From Erinaceus europaeus (Eukaryota; Chordata; Mammalia; Eulipotyphla; Erinaceidae), in contig NC_080171.1 of NCBI RefSeq assembly GCF_950295315.1, forward strand, positions 35,924,822 through 35,988,821: a stretch of DNA of 64,000 bases. Reading direction: 5' to 3'. Numbering within the stretch: the first letter of the stretch is position 1; the number at the start of each line of letters is the position of its first letter. The notes beneath the pieces were generated by a model that was not told the DNA's origin, searched no databases, and worked only from the letters and a program-made list of their open reading frames with translations. A program made the translations under genes and the position numbers. Of this stretch, positions 31,998-42,668 are shown one piece after another.

Positions 31998-33545
31998 AAC
32001 TGGACTTTGGACGCCACTCAGTGTATCGTATATGTGTAAATCCCTGCGTTCATTTCCCCAGTGGCCTGTAAAGGAGAAAGAAAGGGCGGAGAAAGATATA
32101 TTTCATTGAATCAGAGCTATCTGAGTTTCCAAATCTTAAAGAAACATATGTTCTTATAATTTCCTTCTGAAATATCACAACCAACTATCAGTTTAACAAA
32201 AAGAAGAGGGAACAAGAACTCTGTAATGTAAAGTAAAACTCTGTAAAGAATCTTCGTTCGAAAAACAAACATCAAATAAATATGCCTTTACCACATCTGC
32301 TGAACCCTAGAGAATCACTGTTTTGTTCACTCTTGCTCTGGAAGTTTTAAATGGCAAAAACATTCCTGGTTTCATTTGCAGTCTGAATGAGTAATTCAGT
32401 GATAACAGTGACATTTGAAATATTTGTGGTTTTGTGCAACATTTCCACTGAGAATTATAAATAAGTCAAAGACATTGAATAATGCAAAAAGGACCCTTCT
32501 TCAGAACCACAGAGGAAAACATGATCCAGTGAAAAAGTCATTTATATTTTTCAGCTAGCCTTATTCATAGGGGACTTCACATGACTTACACTTGGGTTGG
32601 GGCCAATTAATTCATTAATAACAAATTTCACCAAACATTAATGAATTGGCATCTAGGTTTCTTCTTTTAACGACAACCCTTGTTCAGCAGTGGTAAAATT
32701 CTGGACTGTTTTTTAATTAAGATTTATGGAAATTGTACAATATGTTCACAGAATCTAAAAATGATTATTGAACAGGTTTTTTATGTTCATTTGATTGTCT
32801 TCTCTATTAGCTATCATTTAAGTATCGGGAGTTGTTCCTGTTCAAAGGATATTACAATAGACTGGGTCTAAAAATAAACAAGTGAACAAACTGAGCCAAA
32901 ATCTGCTCATTCTCTCCCTCTCTCTCTCTATCTCTTCCCCTCACTATATATACATATATATGTATATATATGTATACATATATATGTATATATATTTAAG
33001 TTGTGCAAGCAGTCTCAGCTCATCTCCCAAACCATATGCTTTTGATAAAAATCATTTATAGAAACTAGAAATCCTTTATAAATTAACCAAGCCATAAGCC
33101 ACAACTTTTAAGAGAAACTTCATTAAAATGCCAGGTTTGAATAGTCTACTCCTTTATTTCTGGCTAAATGAAATTTAAAAAGCAAAAGGACATTTTCCCC
33201 AAAGCAAGATCACAGGCAGAAGGTAAAAGGCTTCAAAAAATTCTAGAAGAAGGACACAGATTTTTTAAATCAGAGTCTTGACTAAAGGTAGTTCTAAAAA
33301 AATCAATGTGCCCTGCTTCAGGGTTCAAGAGAAACTTGCAATTCACTTCAAAGTACATAGTAAGCACTCAATAAATTATAGTTGATTGCTAGAAAAGCAA
33401 TGACAAAAATGTGTATTTTTCTAGAAGTAAAGGCTGAACCAAGGTTTTCTCTTAGACTGAAAGTACATGCATTCTCTTTGCAAATGTGGATGGTCCAGAA
33501 AGTATAACCTTGAAAGAGGTAGGCAGTAAAAAGGAAACACTTATA
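31998..33545. other. Single-copy stretch with palindromic (TA)n at 32945-32997
   Basis: Mostly repeat-poor. TATATATACATATATATGTATA and related units at 32945-32997 are self-complementary. 33340-33400 contains TACATAGTAAGCACTCAATAAA, typical of the reversed end of a MIR, but the rest is too eroded to define. No gene is supported. Confidence 0.5.
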
Positions 33546-33846
33546 AAAGATGTAAAGGCGGGGCCCTGCGGGAGCACAGTGGGTTAAGTGCACAAGGATC
33601 TGACATGAGGATCCCAGTTTGAGCCCCCAGCTCAAAGGGGGGGTTCACTTCACAAGCGATGAAGCAGGTCTGCAGATGTCTTTCTCTCCCTCTCTCTATC
33701 TCTCCCTCCTCTCTCGATTTCTCTCTATCCTATCCAACAATGACAGCAATAACAACAATAATAACAAGGATAAAAACAAGGGTAACAAAATGGAAAAAAT
33801 GGCCTCCAGAAGAAGTAGGTTCATAGTGCAGGCAAAGATGTAAAGG
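33546..33846 (+). mobile_element. Type B SINE with 13-bp TSD
   Basis: AAAGATGTAAAGG at 33546-33558 and 33834-33846 bracket CGGGGCCCTGCGGGAGCACAG, TGGGTTAAGTGCACAAGG, GTTTGAGCCCCCAGC, TTCACAAGCGATGAAGCAGG, a CT body, CTATCCTATCCAACAATGAC and an AAC/AAT-rich tail. Confidence 0.93.
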
Positions 33847-33848
33847 TA

Positions 33849-34035
33849 GGCCAAGAGCTAACGCACCCAGTAGAGCTCACACTTCAAGATGTATAAAGTC
33901 CTAGGTTTAAACCATAAGACCATAAGAGAGCAGATACTGTGGAGTATCCAGGGGAAGCTCTAGAGAGGGTGGAGCAGTTCTGTAGTATTTCCCCCCATCT
34001 CTGTCTCTCTTCTCTGAAGTTAGAGAGACAGAGAA
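33849..34035 (+). mobile_element. Type D SINE, sense
   Basis: GGCCAAGAGCTAACGCACCC, AGTAGAGCTCACACTTC, AAAGTCCTAGGTTTAAACC, GTGGAGCAGTTCTGTAG and ATCTCTGTCTCTCTTCTC. Its purine tail grades into the minisatellite. Confidence 0.7.
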
Positions 34036-34570
34036 AAAAGGAGGGCAGGGGAAGGGAAGAGTGGGGGAGGGGAGGGGAATGGAAGGGAAGGGAAAGGGAG
34101 GGGAGGGGAGGGGGAGGGGGAAAGGGGGAAGGGAGGGGAGGGGAGGGGAGGGAGGGAAGGGGAGGGAAGGGGAGGGGAGGGAGGGAAGGGAAGGGGAGGG
34201 GAGGGGAGGGGAGGGGAGGGAGGGAAGGGAAAGGAGGGGAGGGGAGGGGAGGGGAGGAGGGGAGGGAGGGGAGGGAAGGGGAGGGGAGGGGGAGGGGAGG
34301 GAAGGGGAGGGGAGGGGAGGGAAGGGGAGGGGAGAGAAGGAAAGGGAGGAGGGAGGGGGAGGGGAGGGGAGGGAAGGGAGGGGAGGGGAGGGGAGGGAGG
34401 GAAGGGAGGGGAGGGGAGAGAAGGAAAGGGAGGGGAGGGGAGGAGAGGGAAGGGAGGGGAGGGGAGGGGAGGGAGGGAAGGGAGGGGAGGGGAGGGGAGG
34501 GGAGGGGAGGGGGGAGGGGAGGGGAGGGGAGGGAGGGTGAGGGGGGAGGGGAGGGAGGAGGGGAGAAAAG
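34036..34570. repeat. GGGGA / GGGA / GGGAA purine minisatellite, about 530 bp
   Basis: Almost uninterrupted GGGGAGGGGAGGGGAGGG with GGGAA and AGGGA variants on the plus strand. Strong strand asymmetry (no T, almost no C) over half a kilobase, with dense G-runs compatible with G-quadruplex or H-DNA formation. It seeds the longest open frames here (233 and 159 codons plus, 332 minus, all Gly/Arg/Glu or Pro/Ser/Leu), which are not genes. Confidence 0.97.
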
Positions 34571-34656
34571 GAAAAAGAGAAATAAAAAGGTCAGCCTGGG
34601 ACCAGTGGAATTTTGTGTGCTTGAGGCCCCAGCACTGTGAAAGAAGGAAGGAAGGA

Positions 34657-34707
<51 letters not shown>

Positions 34708-34800
34708 GAGAAAGAGAGTAAGGGAGGGAGGGAGAGAGAGGGAGGGAAGGGGAGAGAGGGGAGGGAGGGAGGGGAGGGAGGGAGGGAAGGAGAAACTTCA
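34571..34800. repeat. Short SINE remnant plus (GGAA)n and (GA)n tract
   Basis: CAGCCTGGGACCAGTGG..GAGGCCCCAGCACTGTG looks like a SINE fragment at 34590-34640. GGAA repeats, about 22 GA units and GGGA-rich sequence then run to 34790. Confidence 0.85.
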
Positions 34801-35924
34801 GAATTGGTAAAGACAACATCTGCCTCTTATTTTCATCATGGTCCAAATAAAAGATATGTTGTTGTTCATCAGCTGATGGCATTTTTCTCTAATTTCTCTT
34901 TGACATGGAGAATAAATCTGGGAAGAGCCTAAGATCTCTTTAATAAATTCATCTTCATCTCACTGTTATAGAAGGGAGGAAGGTGAAAAAGAATTGGCTT
35001 CCAGTTTTTGAACTATTGTTTAATTCTTCACCCCTCCAGATCTTCCTCAAAATAAAAACAACTAAACAAATAAAGGCAACAGAATGAGTGACAGTGGTGT
35101 CATCCAAGGACATCTTTGCCTATTCCTTTAATCTCCAATAAATGACACTTTCCAGGGAACAGATGAATCTCAGCACTTTGTGAGAGTGCTCCAGCTATAT
35201 CAAGAAGTTAGAGACCTGAAAAAGCTAAATAATTACTATTCTGGACAACACAGAAGATTAGGTGGTGTCACTTCCATAAATATCAAGGATTTTTTTTTCC
35301 CCGAGTGCAGTGTTTAAGCAGGAGGCCATTACATGCATATCACTGGCTCCTAAGCCAAACCACCAGTGTTTCCCTGTCTTACAGCACTACTATTAAAAGG
35401 GAATTATCCTGCTTAGCAAAGAAGACTGTGTGTATTTAACTTGAAAACAAGATTTGACAAGGTGGCCATCTGTTTTTCCTTTCCCACTTAATTACAAAAG
35501 AAATGGTACTTGAAGCCAAGCAAAATACCCAGGGAGGAACTGAGACTATTACGTCTTCTTTTTCACTGCACAGGGCAAACCTAATGCTTGCTCACTGAGC
35601 CACACTGGCAAAGGCAGCAGAATAGTGCCCCCACAGCTGATCTCTGACTATGGCCACTTGGCTAGAAGTTAGTTAAGCTGGAAACAGTGTCATTACTCAA
35701 GGCTCTAAAGCACCATCAACTGGCACCTAATCCTACTAGCTTGTGTGAAATCATTGCCATCCCAAGTCAAAGTCTCTAACAGAATGTGCTGGTATATATT
35801 CGCTTTAGAATAAGATAGACTTCTGTTTCAAAAAGAAGAAACAACCCTTGCCATTGAAAGAACACTTTGGAAGTCCAGAGTTCTAGATAAAGCTCCTAAT
35901 CACTAGATACTGCATACAGTTACC
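34801..35924. other. Single-copy stretch, nothing recognised
   Basis: About 1.1 kb without young repeats, coding frames or RNA genes. Confidence 0.5.
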
Positions 35925-36085
35925 TGTAGGGTTCTAAACAAGTCCCATAATCTGAAGTTTTGGTTTCCTCATCTGTAAAATGGTGGTAGTAAGATCAACT
36001 CTTCTGACTTAAGATACTTGGAGAGGCTTCATAAGAAAAGTGGAAGCTGGTGGATAAAATGTAAAGTACTATATAAATGTCAAGT
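35925..36085 (-). mobile_element. MIR SINE, antisense
   Basis: AACAAGTCCCATAATCTG, TTTTGGTTTCCTCATCTGTAAA, AATGGTGGTAGTAAGATCAAC and ATGTAAAGTACTATATAAATG are the reversed MIR core. Confidence 0.85.
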
Positions 36086-36112
36086 ATAAATAACAGCACC
36101 AAGGGGCTGGGA

Positions 36113-36240
36113 GTGGAGCACCTGGTTGAGTGCACACATTACCATATGCAAGGGCCCAAGTTCAAGCCACCAGTCCACACCTCAAGGGGAAATTTCAAGA
36201 GCCATAGCTACAGACATCTTTATTTTTTCCTTTCTCTTAT
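36113..36240 (+). mobile_element. Type A SINE, sense, left part (split)
   Basis: GGGGCTGGGAGTGGAGCACC, TGGTTGAGTGCACACATTACC and AAGTTCAAGCCACCAGTCC. It is interrupted after ACAGACATCTTTATTTTTTCC by an antisense SINE and resumes at 36438 with TGTAGATATCTTTCTTTTCC. Confidence 0.85.
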
Positions 36241-36437
36241 CTGAAGAGAAAACTTATAAATCAGAGAAACTGAGAGAGGGAGGGAGGCACAGAGGAGAAA
36301 AAGAAACACCTGCAGCCCTGTTTAACCTCTCATGAAATTCCCCTCCTCCTCCTCCTCCCACCCAAGCTTTGCAGGTGGGGACCAGGGGCTTGACCCAGGC
36401 CCTAGCACATAGTAATGTGCGTCACCATCTGGCCCCT
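36241..36437 (-). mobile_element. Type A SINE nested in another, antisense
   Basis: GAGGGAGGGAGGCACAGAGGAG, ACACCTGCAGCCCTGTTTAACC, GGTGGGGACCAGGGGCTTGACC and GTGCGTCACCATCTGGCCCC, bracketed by the near-duplicate GACATCTTT / GATATCTTT. Confidence 0.88.
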
Positions 36438-36517
36438 GTAGATATCTTTCTTTTCCTCTCCCTCCATATCTTCCCCCTCCCTCTCAATTTCTCTATCCTG
36501 TCAAAGAGAAAGAAAAA
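36438..36517 (+). mobile_element. Type A SINE, right part of the split copy
   Basis: CT body CCTCTCCCTCCATATC..CTCTCAATTTCTC and a GAGAAAGAAAAAAAG tail, completing the copy that starts at 36113. Confidence 0.8.
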
Positions 36518-36738
36518 AAGGGGGCTGGGTGGTGAAGTACCTGGTTGTGTGCACGTTACAATGCACAATGACCCAGGTTTGAGACCCCAGTCCCCACCTG
36601 CAGGGGGAAGGCTTCACAAGCGGGGAAGCAGTGTTGCAGGTGTTTCTCTGTCTTTCTCCTTCTCTATCACTCCTTTCCCTCTCAATTTCTGGCTGTCTCT
36701 ATCAAATAAATAAAGATAATACCAACAAAAAAAATTTT
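36518..36738 (+). mobile_element. Type A SINE, sense
   Basis: GGGGGCTGGGTGGTGAAGTACC, CAGGTTTGAGACCCCAG, CCCACCTGCAGGGGG, CTTCACAAGCGGGGAAGCAG, CT body and a CAAATAAATAAAGATAAT tail. It starts at the preceding SINE's A-tail. Confidence 0.92.
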
Positions 36739-36747
36739 AACAAAAGA

Positions 36748-36938
36748 GGGGGGCTGGATGGTAGCACATCTGGTTGAGTGCACATGTTACTAAGCTTAAG
36801 GACCTGGGTTCAAGCCTCCACTCCCCATCTGCACTGGGGAAGCTTCACAAGTGGTGAAGCAAAGCTGCAGGTGTTGCTCTTTGCCCTCTCAACTTCTCTC
36901 TGATCTACCAAATAAAATTTTTTAAAAATAAGTAAAAA
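36748..36938 (+). mobile_element. Type A SINE, sense
   Basis: GGGGGGCTGGATGGTAGCACATC, TGGTTGAGTGCACATGTTAC, GGGTTCAAGCCTCC, GCTTCACAAGTGGTGAAGCA, a shortened CT body and a CAAATAAAATTTTTTAAAAA tail. Confidence 0.92.
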
Positions 36939-36995
36939 TAAAATTAATGGCTACCAGGAGCTGTGGATTTATCATGCAGACACCAAACCCCACCA

Positions 36996-37040
36996 AAAAG
37001 AAAAGAAAAGAAAAGAAAAGAAAAGAAAAGAAAAGAAAAG
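36996..37040. repeat. (AAAAG)n microsatellite
   Basis: About nine AAAAG units. Confidence 0.95.
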
Positions 37041-37324
37041 GGATAAACAGAAAAACAAGTAAATAACACCAGCAAACATATAGCACAGTGGGTTCAAGAA
37101 GAATTCCATCAGGGACTGGATTACTCAAGTCCGAGGAATGTTTTCTAGCTACCCCATTTGTTTAAGCAGAGATTTTTCTGACCCACATCTAAAGATCATG
37201 AATATAGTTAGATTATCTCAAAAGTAGTTACTACCTTAGAATATTTGCAGTTGTTTAGATAGGACTTTCCCAGGAGCTGTGTCCCTGGACTCTAGTGTTT
37301 GCATGTTTGTTTGTTTTGAATTTT

Positions 37325-37510
37325 TGTGATTAATAGTAGTTTACAAGATTGTAAGGTTACAGTATATAGTTCTACACCACACCCAACACCAAAGTCCTGT
37401 ATCCCCACCTTCCCACCTCCCAAAGATAGCCATCATAATTCTCACAAGTTTCCTCAGAACATAGTGAGCACTATTCTCACATCACACTCTCTCCAGAGTG
37501 ACAGCAACCA
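37325..37510 (-). mobile_element. Old retroposon 3' end, antisense
   Basis: TTAATAGTAGTTTACAAGATTG, ACAGTATATAGTTCTACACC, CACACCCAACACCAAAGTCC and AAAGATAGCCATCATAATTC resemble 50945-51060. An interspersed family related to L1 3' ends (note the CCACACCACTCCCACCAC motif there). Confidence 0.6.
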
Positions 37511-37659
37511 CATGTGCTGATCTGAATTGAGATTAACTGATCAATAGTAAATCAGATTTCAAATGTAACAGTTCAGTCATACGAACCACATTTTGAGTGT
37601 ACAATAGCTTCAGATGGTCAGTAGCTAATACAGTGGACCCTACAAATGGAAAGTATTTC

Positions 37660-37935
37660 CATCATAGAAAGTTCTTTTAATTTTTAATATTTTATTGTAT
37701 ATAAATCTCTGACTTGAAGCAACACATGCAAAAACATTACCAAATATACACTGGTTTACAGTATAGTCTTTAACACATAGACACAACCTTTCATCTTCCC
37801 TTGATTGGCATCTAGGAGACACAGCAGGATCCCAATGTACCTTCATGCTGTCCTTTTCCCTCCTTCCCCAGAGTCCTTTGCTTTGGTGCAATACACTACA
37901 CTCAGTCCAGGTTTCACTATGGAACAACATGATGG
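37660..37935 (-). mobile_element. Old LINE-1 3' end, antisense (family of 23364-24291)
   Basis: Minus strand: GTTGTTCCATAGTGAAACCTGG, GTGTAGTGTATTGCACCAAAG, CAAAGGACTCTGGGGAAGG and an A-rich end near 37680. It matches the 65-bp unit at 24065-24194 in single copy. Confidence 0.7.
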
Positions 37936-38019
37936 ATGCACAAATGTATAAAACTTTCCTGGGATGAACATGGGGAAAGTTAAGTTAGCATATGCTTTTA
38001 AGGTAAAGCTTTAGCCTAA

Positions 38020-38155
38020 TGTTCCCTTTTCCTTGGAAAAATGACTTAATTTCTCTAAACTTCAGTTCTCTCCATCTGTAAAATGGACACACTAATGGTG
38101 CTATTTCATAAGGTAATTATTCCAAGAAAATGACTGAATGCAGATAAGAATACAT
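38020..38155 (-). mobile_element. MIR SINE, antisense
   Basis: GACTTAATTTCTCTAAACTTCAG, CTCCATCTGTAAAATGG and ATTTCATAAGGTAATTATTCC correspond to the reversed MIR core. Confidence 0.8.
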
Positions 38156-38998
38156 CATGTAATCCACAATCTAGAAAGGTTATTTATTACTATGTTTCAT
38201 CAAGCCTCAGATGCAGAACTTTTCACATGTTAACATATCTCAAAGCCATAATTTGTAATTGGTGCCAAAAGGAACTTGGCAGAGGAGTGAGTTGTGACAT
38301 AGATGTCAATGCCTGCACATGTACAAATTATCGTGTGTGGAGAAGGTTACAGATTCATCTTGGTCTCACCTAAGCTGAGATATAAGCCTTGTGAGCATGG
38401 CATGCAGTTGAACCTAACTTTAGATTTGGATCCCAATTTCAATTTTAAATGTCTTTTAAAAGATGCGTTTAAATTTAGCAGAGAAGCAAATAATGGTTGT
38501 TTTACACAACGTTGTCACATTCTACACAATACAATTAAGGAAACAGAAATTGCCAGATCTCTTAGAAAAGAAATGGAATTCTCAAAGCCCATGATTTGTC
38601 TATTCTTGAATCTCAAAGAGCTATCATCTCTGTTGCCATCAGCAATTCCCAGTCGATTTCTAAGAACTTTTTAATGCCCACTGATAAGTAATTCAATTAA
38701 GGGGGGGCATGCCCTGGTGATTTTAACCATAAAAGAACTGTCCACCAAGCTGGAAATTTTGTGATATCTACTTAAAGCAATCTTTTGTAGCTAAATTGGG
38801 TTTTAAAAAGACTAGATACTAAATGGATGATGAGGTGTAAGAGGACACAAAGACCCTATATACTGTGCCCAAAATACACCAGGAGGACATATGAACATTG
38901 AACCAAAAAAAGTTAGGCCCAAGGAAACTGAGAAATAATATGTTTATAAAAAATATTATGTCATTTTATAAAGTCTTTTTTCTGAAAAGCTCTTATAA
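38156..38998. other. Single-copy stretch, nothing supported
   Basis: Contains a 123-codon plus-strand open frame (38303-38674). I see no domain, signal peptide or homologue and do not call it. Confidence 0.45.
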
Positions 38999-39313
38999 AA
39001 GTCATTATGTGGGAGTCAGGCGGTAGCACAGTGGGTTAAGCGCACGTGGCACAAAGTGCAAGGACCAGCATAAGGATCCTGGTTCGAGCCCTCGGCTCCC
39101 CAACTGCAGGGGAGTCACTTCACAGGCGGTGAAGCAGATCTGCAGGTGTCTGTCTTTCTCTCCCCTCTCTGTCTGCCCCTCCTCTCTCCATTTCTCTCTG
39201 TCCTATCCAATAATGATGACATCAATAATAACTACAACAATAAAAAAACAACAAGGACAACAAAATGGAATAAATAAATAAATAAATATTAAAAAAATTT
39301 TAAGTCATTATGT
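38999..39313 (+). mobile_element. Type B SINE with 12-bp TSD, well preserved
   Basis: AAGTCATTATGT at 38999-39010 and 39302-39313. Interior: GGGAGTCAGGCGGTAGCACAG, TGGGTTAAGCGCACGTGGC, CTGGTTCGAGCCCTCGGC, TTCACAGGCGGTGAAGCAG, TGTCTGTCTTTCTCTCCC, AATAATGATGACATCAAT and an ACAACAAGGACAACAAAATGG tail. It retains CpGs, as expected of a young insertion. Confidence 0.95.
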
Positions 39314-40368
39314 ACCTAACAACTTATGATATCTGATATCAAGGAAATGTGGAATTATCATGAAGAAGATACACACGAAAGAAGAAATTCCTAAGTCTCC
39401 CAATAGTAGCTCTAGAAGACAGAAGTTTTTCTTGGTGTTTTATTTGGGTGTTTTAGTTTAATTGTTAGGAATGTCCGACACCAAATCTGATAACTGAGTT
39501 GAAAACATACACAATTATTTTAAGAGCCACTGTAGGGGGAGAAGGCTGCTGCCAATTAAATTGCAACAATACTTTCTTATCATTTAGAATTTTTATTTTA
39601 TACTTATCAGAAGAATTTGTCAATATTCTGAGATGTCTATCATCTACCACTCCAGTTATTTAAAAAAGGTGGGGAATATTAGCAAAAATGTCAGCAATGA
39701 AAATGCTCAAATAGGTTTTCACATAATGAATAACATTAGACCTATCTATATTTCTGTGAACCCTAGAGAACATATATTAACAAGGACTGAAGAGTATTGA
39801 ATATACACAGAGAGATGAAATGGTTGAAGTAACTGAAAATATTCCAAAATATGAGGGAGATCTCATTCCTCATAAAGAAGGTAGGGATCTGTCCACAAGA
39901 AAATGGTCTTGAGACTATAGTAGGTAAAAACTCAAACTTTCAAGAATCTTGCATCCATTGTAACCTATATCCTCATCTTACTGAACCAATTCATAAAAAT
40001 AGATGCTAAAATAAAAATGTAAAAGACAAAAAAAAAAAGAAGAAGAAAGAAAAAGAGAGAGAGAAAGTAAACTCAAACTTAACTGGAAGTCTGCCAGACT
40101 GAGAACACCACATCACCCCTCACACCAGCCATCCCACATTCTGGCACGTTAGTTTTCTCACATAGTGCATTTGCAAAATAATATTTACTACCCATCCCTA
40201 CCCCAAATTAAAAGATGCTTCTCTTCAGTGGAAAGAATTCAGGGGGGAAATACATATATAAAAAAGAAAGTAAGTGTCTCTTGAAACACATAAACTTGTA
40301 ATAAGTAAATAAAGGGAAAGAAAGAAGTGATAAAATGGCTTCTAGTACTTTGTTCAGAGGTGGGAAAC
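39314..40368. other. Single-copy stretch, nothing recognised
   Basis: AT-rich, with an A/GA-rich patch at 40029-40067. Confidence 0.5.
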
Positions 40369-40655
40369 AAAAGGCTCTCAGAGGCAGGCTGGGAGTATGG
40401 ATCAACCTGCCAATGCCTATGTTCAGTGGGGAAGCAATTACAGAAGCCAGATCTTCCACCTTCTGCATCCCACAATGATCCTGGGTCCATACTCCCAGAG
40501 GGTTAAAGAATAGGAAAGCTATCAGGGGAGGGGATGGGATATGGAGATCTGATGGTGGGAACTGTGTGGAGTTGCACCCCTCTTATCCTATGGTTTTTTC
40601 AGTGTTTTCTTTTTATAAATAAAATAAAAAATTTTTTTTTAAAAAGGCTCTCAGA
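40369..40655 (+). mobile_element. LINE-1 3' tail with 14-bp TSD
   Basis: AAAAGGCTCTCAGA at 40369-40382 and 40642-40655. The 259-bp insert runs from GGCAGGCTGGGAGTATGG through CTCCCAGAGGGTTAAAG and GTTGCACCCCTCTTATCC to AAATAAAATAAAAAATTTT. An extreme 5' truncation with a precise target-site duplication. Confidence 0.93.
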
Positions 40656-40745
40656 ACTCTGGTGCAATGTGCATTGAGGAACTATACCCCTATAATCTAA
40701 TAATTTTGTAAACCATTATTCAATCTCTTGTGAAAAAATAGGAAA
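40656..40745 (+). mobile_element. Older retroposon 3' end, sense
   Basis: GAGGAACTATACCCCTATAATC, TAATAATTTTGTAAACCATTATT and AATCTCTTGTGAAAAAATAG resemble the diverged L1 ends at 5800-5860. Confidence 0.6.
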
Positions 40746-41426
40746 GAAAATATTTAAGTATTTTCAGAATCCCACCAATATGGTAGCAATTAAATATAGT
40801 TCCTTCCATTCTATTTCCTGGGCCTTTATTAAGCTAATGCTAACTATGCAATTTTGTTTGTATTGTTTTATGTGTTTTCCCACACTATTTTATTGAAAGA
40901 TGTTATAGAAACACACACACATATATAAACTTGAAAGAGTATTCTGCTATTGACTGTGGACTTTTCTTCCAAGGAGCTGACACCTTGTTGACAAATGGTA
41001 AAACTGGTGCTACCTTGATTCCTTTCAGACAATATAAGAGCTTATATTCCTTCTTCAAATGTCTTTATTTGGTTTGTGGTCTGAAACATCAAGGAATAAT
41101 GTGATCCTGTCATAAATGAATCATATTTACTCTGTTCTGTTCCTATGTTTTGATGCACAGTGGCTTTTCTTATCCATGCACTGCACAGTGTTGTCTTCTT
41201 GGGGGAAAAAATGAAATGATAATTAAACTCCACACAAAATAGAAACAATGAACATAATTCAGTTGAATTGATAAGTGATGTAAGTAATCAAGACAAGTTT
41301 GCACATACTGAGGGAATGACAATAGTACCTTAACTGTCACATAGGAAAGTATAGCATGCCTTTAGTAATAAGATGCACCCTGATTTCAATGTGCGAAAAT
41401 ATCATTTAACAAAATCAGTGATAATT
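40746..41426. other. Single-copy stretch, nothing recognised
   Basis: No repeat or gene identified apart from a short ACACACAC/ATATAT patch near 40912. Confidence 0.5.
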
Positions 41427-41655
41427 AGAGGTTGAGTGATGGTGCACCTGGTAGAGCATACATGCAACAATGTGCAAGGATTTGGATTCAAACCCCCTCA
41501 CCATAACCATTCCCTTCACGCAGGGGGGAAGCTTCACAAACAGTGAAACAGTACAGAAAGTTAGCTCTTTTTCTCTCTCCTTTTCTATCTCCCACTTCCC
41601 TCTCAGTTTCTCTCTGTCTCTACCCTCCCCCCAGAAAAGATTAATAAACTAATCA
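41427..41655 (+). mobile_element. Type A SINE, sense
   Basis: GAGGTTGAGTGATGGTGCACC, TGGTAGAGCATACATGCAAC, GGATTCAAACCCCC, GAAGCTTCACAAACAGTG, CT body and a CCAGAAAAGATTAATAAAC tail. Diverged. Confidence 0.82.
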
Positions 41656-41815
41656 TTTTAACGGATGATTATCAATGTATATAGAAATAATAAGGGTGTA
41701 GTGAACTAGTATCATAGGGATCCAATCAGCAAAACTCAGAATTCAGGAAATTCTACAGGTCAAACAAGTTGGCTTCTTCAAATAAATTACACAGCAGTGG
41801 GATAAAAGGAGAGTA

Positions 41816-42003
41816 GAGAAAGCAGACTAGTGGTCTGGGAGGTGGCACAGTGGATAAAGCACTCGATTCTCAACCATAAGGTCCTGAGTTTGATCCCTGG
41901 CAGCACATATACCAGAGTGAAGTCTGGTTCTTTCTCTCTTCCTATCTTTCTCATGAATAAATAAATAAATTCTTAAAAAAAAAGAGAGCGAGAAAGCAGA
42001 CTA
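41816..42003 (+). mobile_element. Type D-like SINE with 14-bp TSD
   Basis: GAGAAAGCAGACTA at 41816-41829 and 41990-42003. The insert reads GTGGTCTGGGAGGTGGCACAG, TGGATAAAGCACTCGATTC, TGAGTTTGATCCCTGGCAGC, CCAGAGTGAAGTCTGGTTC and a GAATAAATAAATAAATTC tail. The head (GTGGCACAGTGGATAAAGC) differs from other type D copies, perhaps another subfamily. Confidence 0.9.
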
Positions 42004-42248
42004 AAGAGAGATACATAACACATTCAAAAATATGTCAGTTTGTAAGAAAATTAGAAATTTGAACACTAGATATTTAAAAGTATTAACATTGTTGTTAAAT
42101 TTTAAGAATGTCACTGTGGTTATATTTTCTGCAAGTGACCTTATCTTTCAGGGAGATGTTATTAAATGTTTACAGAAGAGATTATTGGATATTGGGATTT
42201 GCTTCAAAATAATCTGGTTGGTTAGAAATGAATGGGGATGTACATGTG

Positions 42249-42668
42249 TTTTAGGCAGACTTCTAAAATAGTCCCCCAATATCCTCCAACTTCTGGTAGT
42301 TACACCCTATATAATTCCCTCCCCTGGAGTTTTAACTGAGTCTAATGACTTTTTCTTCTACAGTATAGCATTCAGCAAGGCTGATGCAATAGCTTGTTTA
42401 TGACTGGGTTGCAAAAGATGCTGACTTCCCCTTTTCCCTCTCTCCCTTGTATCTCAATGGAGTCATCGACCATGTTGTCAGACCCACTACAGAGAGGCCC
42501 ATGAGGAAAGAAACAGAAGGAGATTCCAATCAACAACCATTTGGGTGAACTAGGAGGCAATGTCTACCCAGATGAGACTGGAGATGACTGCAGCCTGGTG
42601 AGAGACCCAGAGCCAGAGGACACTGATACACTCTACCCGGAAACCTAGTCCACAGCAACTGAGACATT
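42249..42668 (+). mobile_element. Ancient LTR, ERVL-MaLR (MLT1-like), partial
   Basis: TTAGGCAGACTTCTAAAATAG, TACACCCTATATAATTCCC, TCCCCTGGAGTTTTAACTGAG and ATGTTGTCAGACCCACTACAG, then GAGAGGCCCATGAGGAAAG, GGAGATGACTGCAGCCTGG, GAGAGACCCAGAGCCAGAGGAC and CTAGTCCACAGCAACTGAGAC. This order is that of a mammal-wide MaLR-type solitary LTR as I remember it. No internal retroviral genes are present. The minus-strand open frame inside it is chance. Confidence 0.7.

Noticed and set aside
31703..32071. 104- and 116-codon frames with Phe/Leu or Lys/Glu repeats
   Set aside because: Products of the AAAG/GGAA microsatellite.
33884..34882. 332-codon minus-strand frame and 233/159-codon plus-strand frames
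   Set aside because: They translate a GGGGA/GA purine tract (Pro/Ser/Leu one way, Gly/Arg/Glu the other). Low-complexity artefact.
36113..36938. Array of similar units, considered as a CRISPR-like or satellite array
   Set aside because: The units are SINEs in both orientations with different TSD-like flanks; no regular spacers.
38303..38674. 123-codon plus-strand open frame
   Set aside because: No domain, signal peptide, codon bias or recognised homologue; length is within what chance gives in 64 kb.
42249..42668. Internal retroviral genes next to the MLT1-like LTR
   Set aside because: No gag, pol or env-like frames on either side; it is a solitary, eroded LTR.
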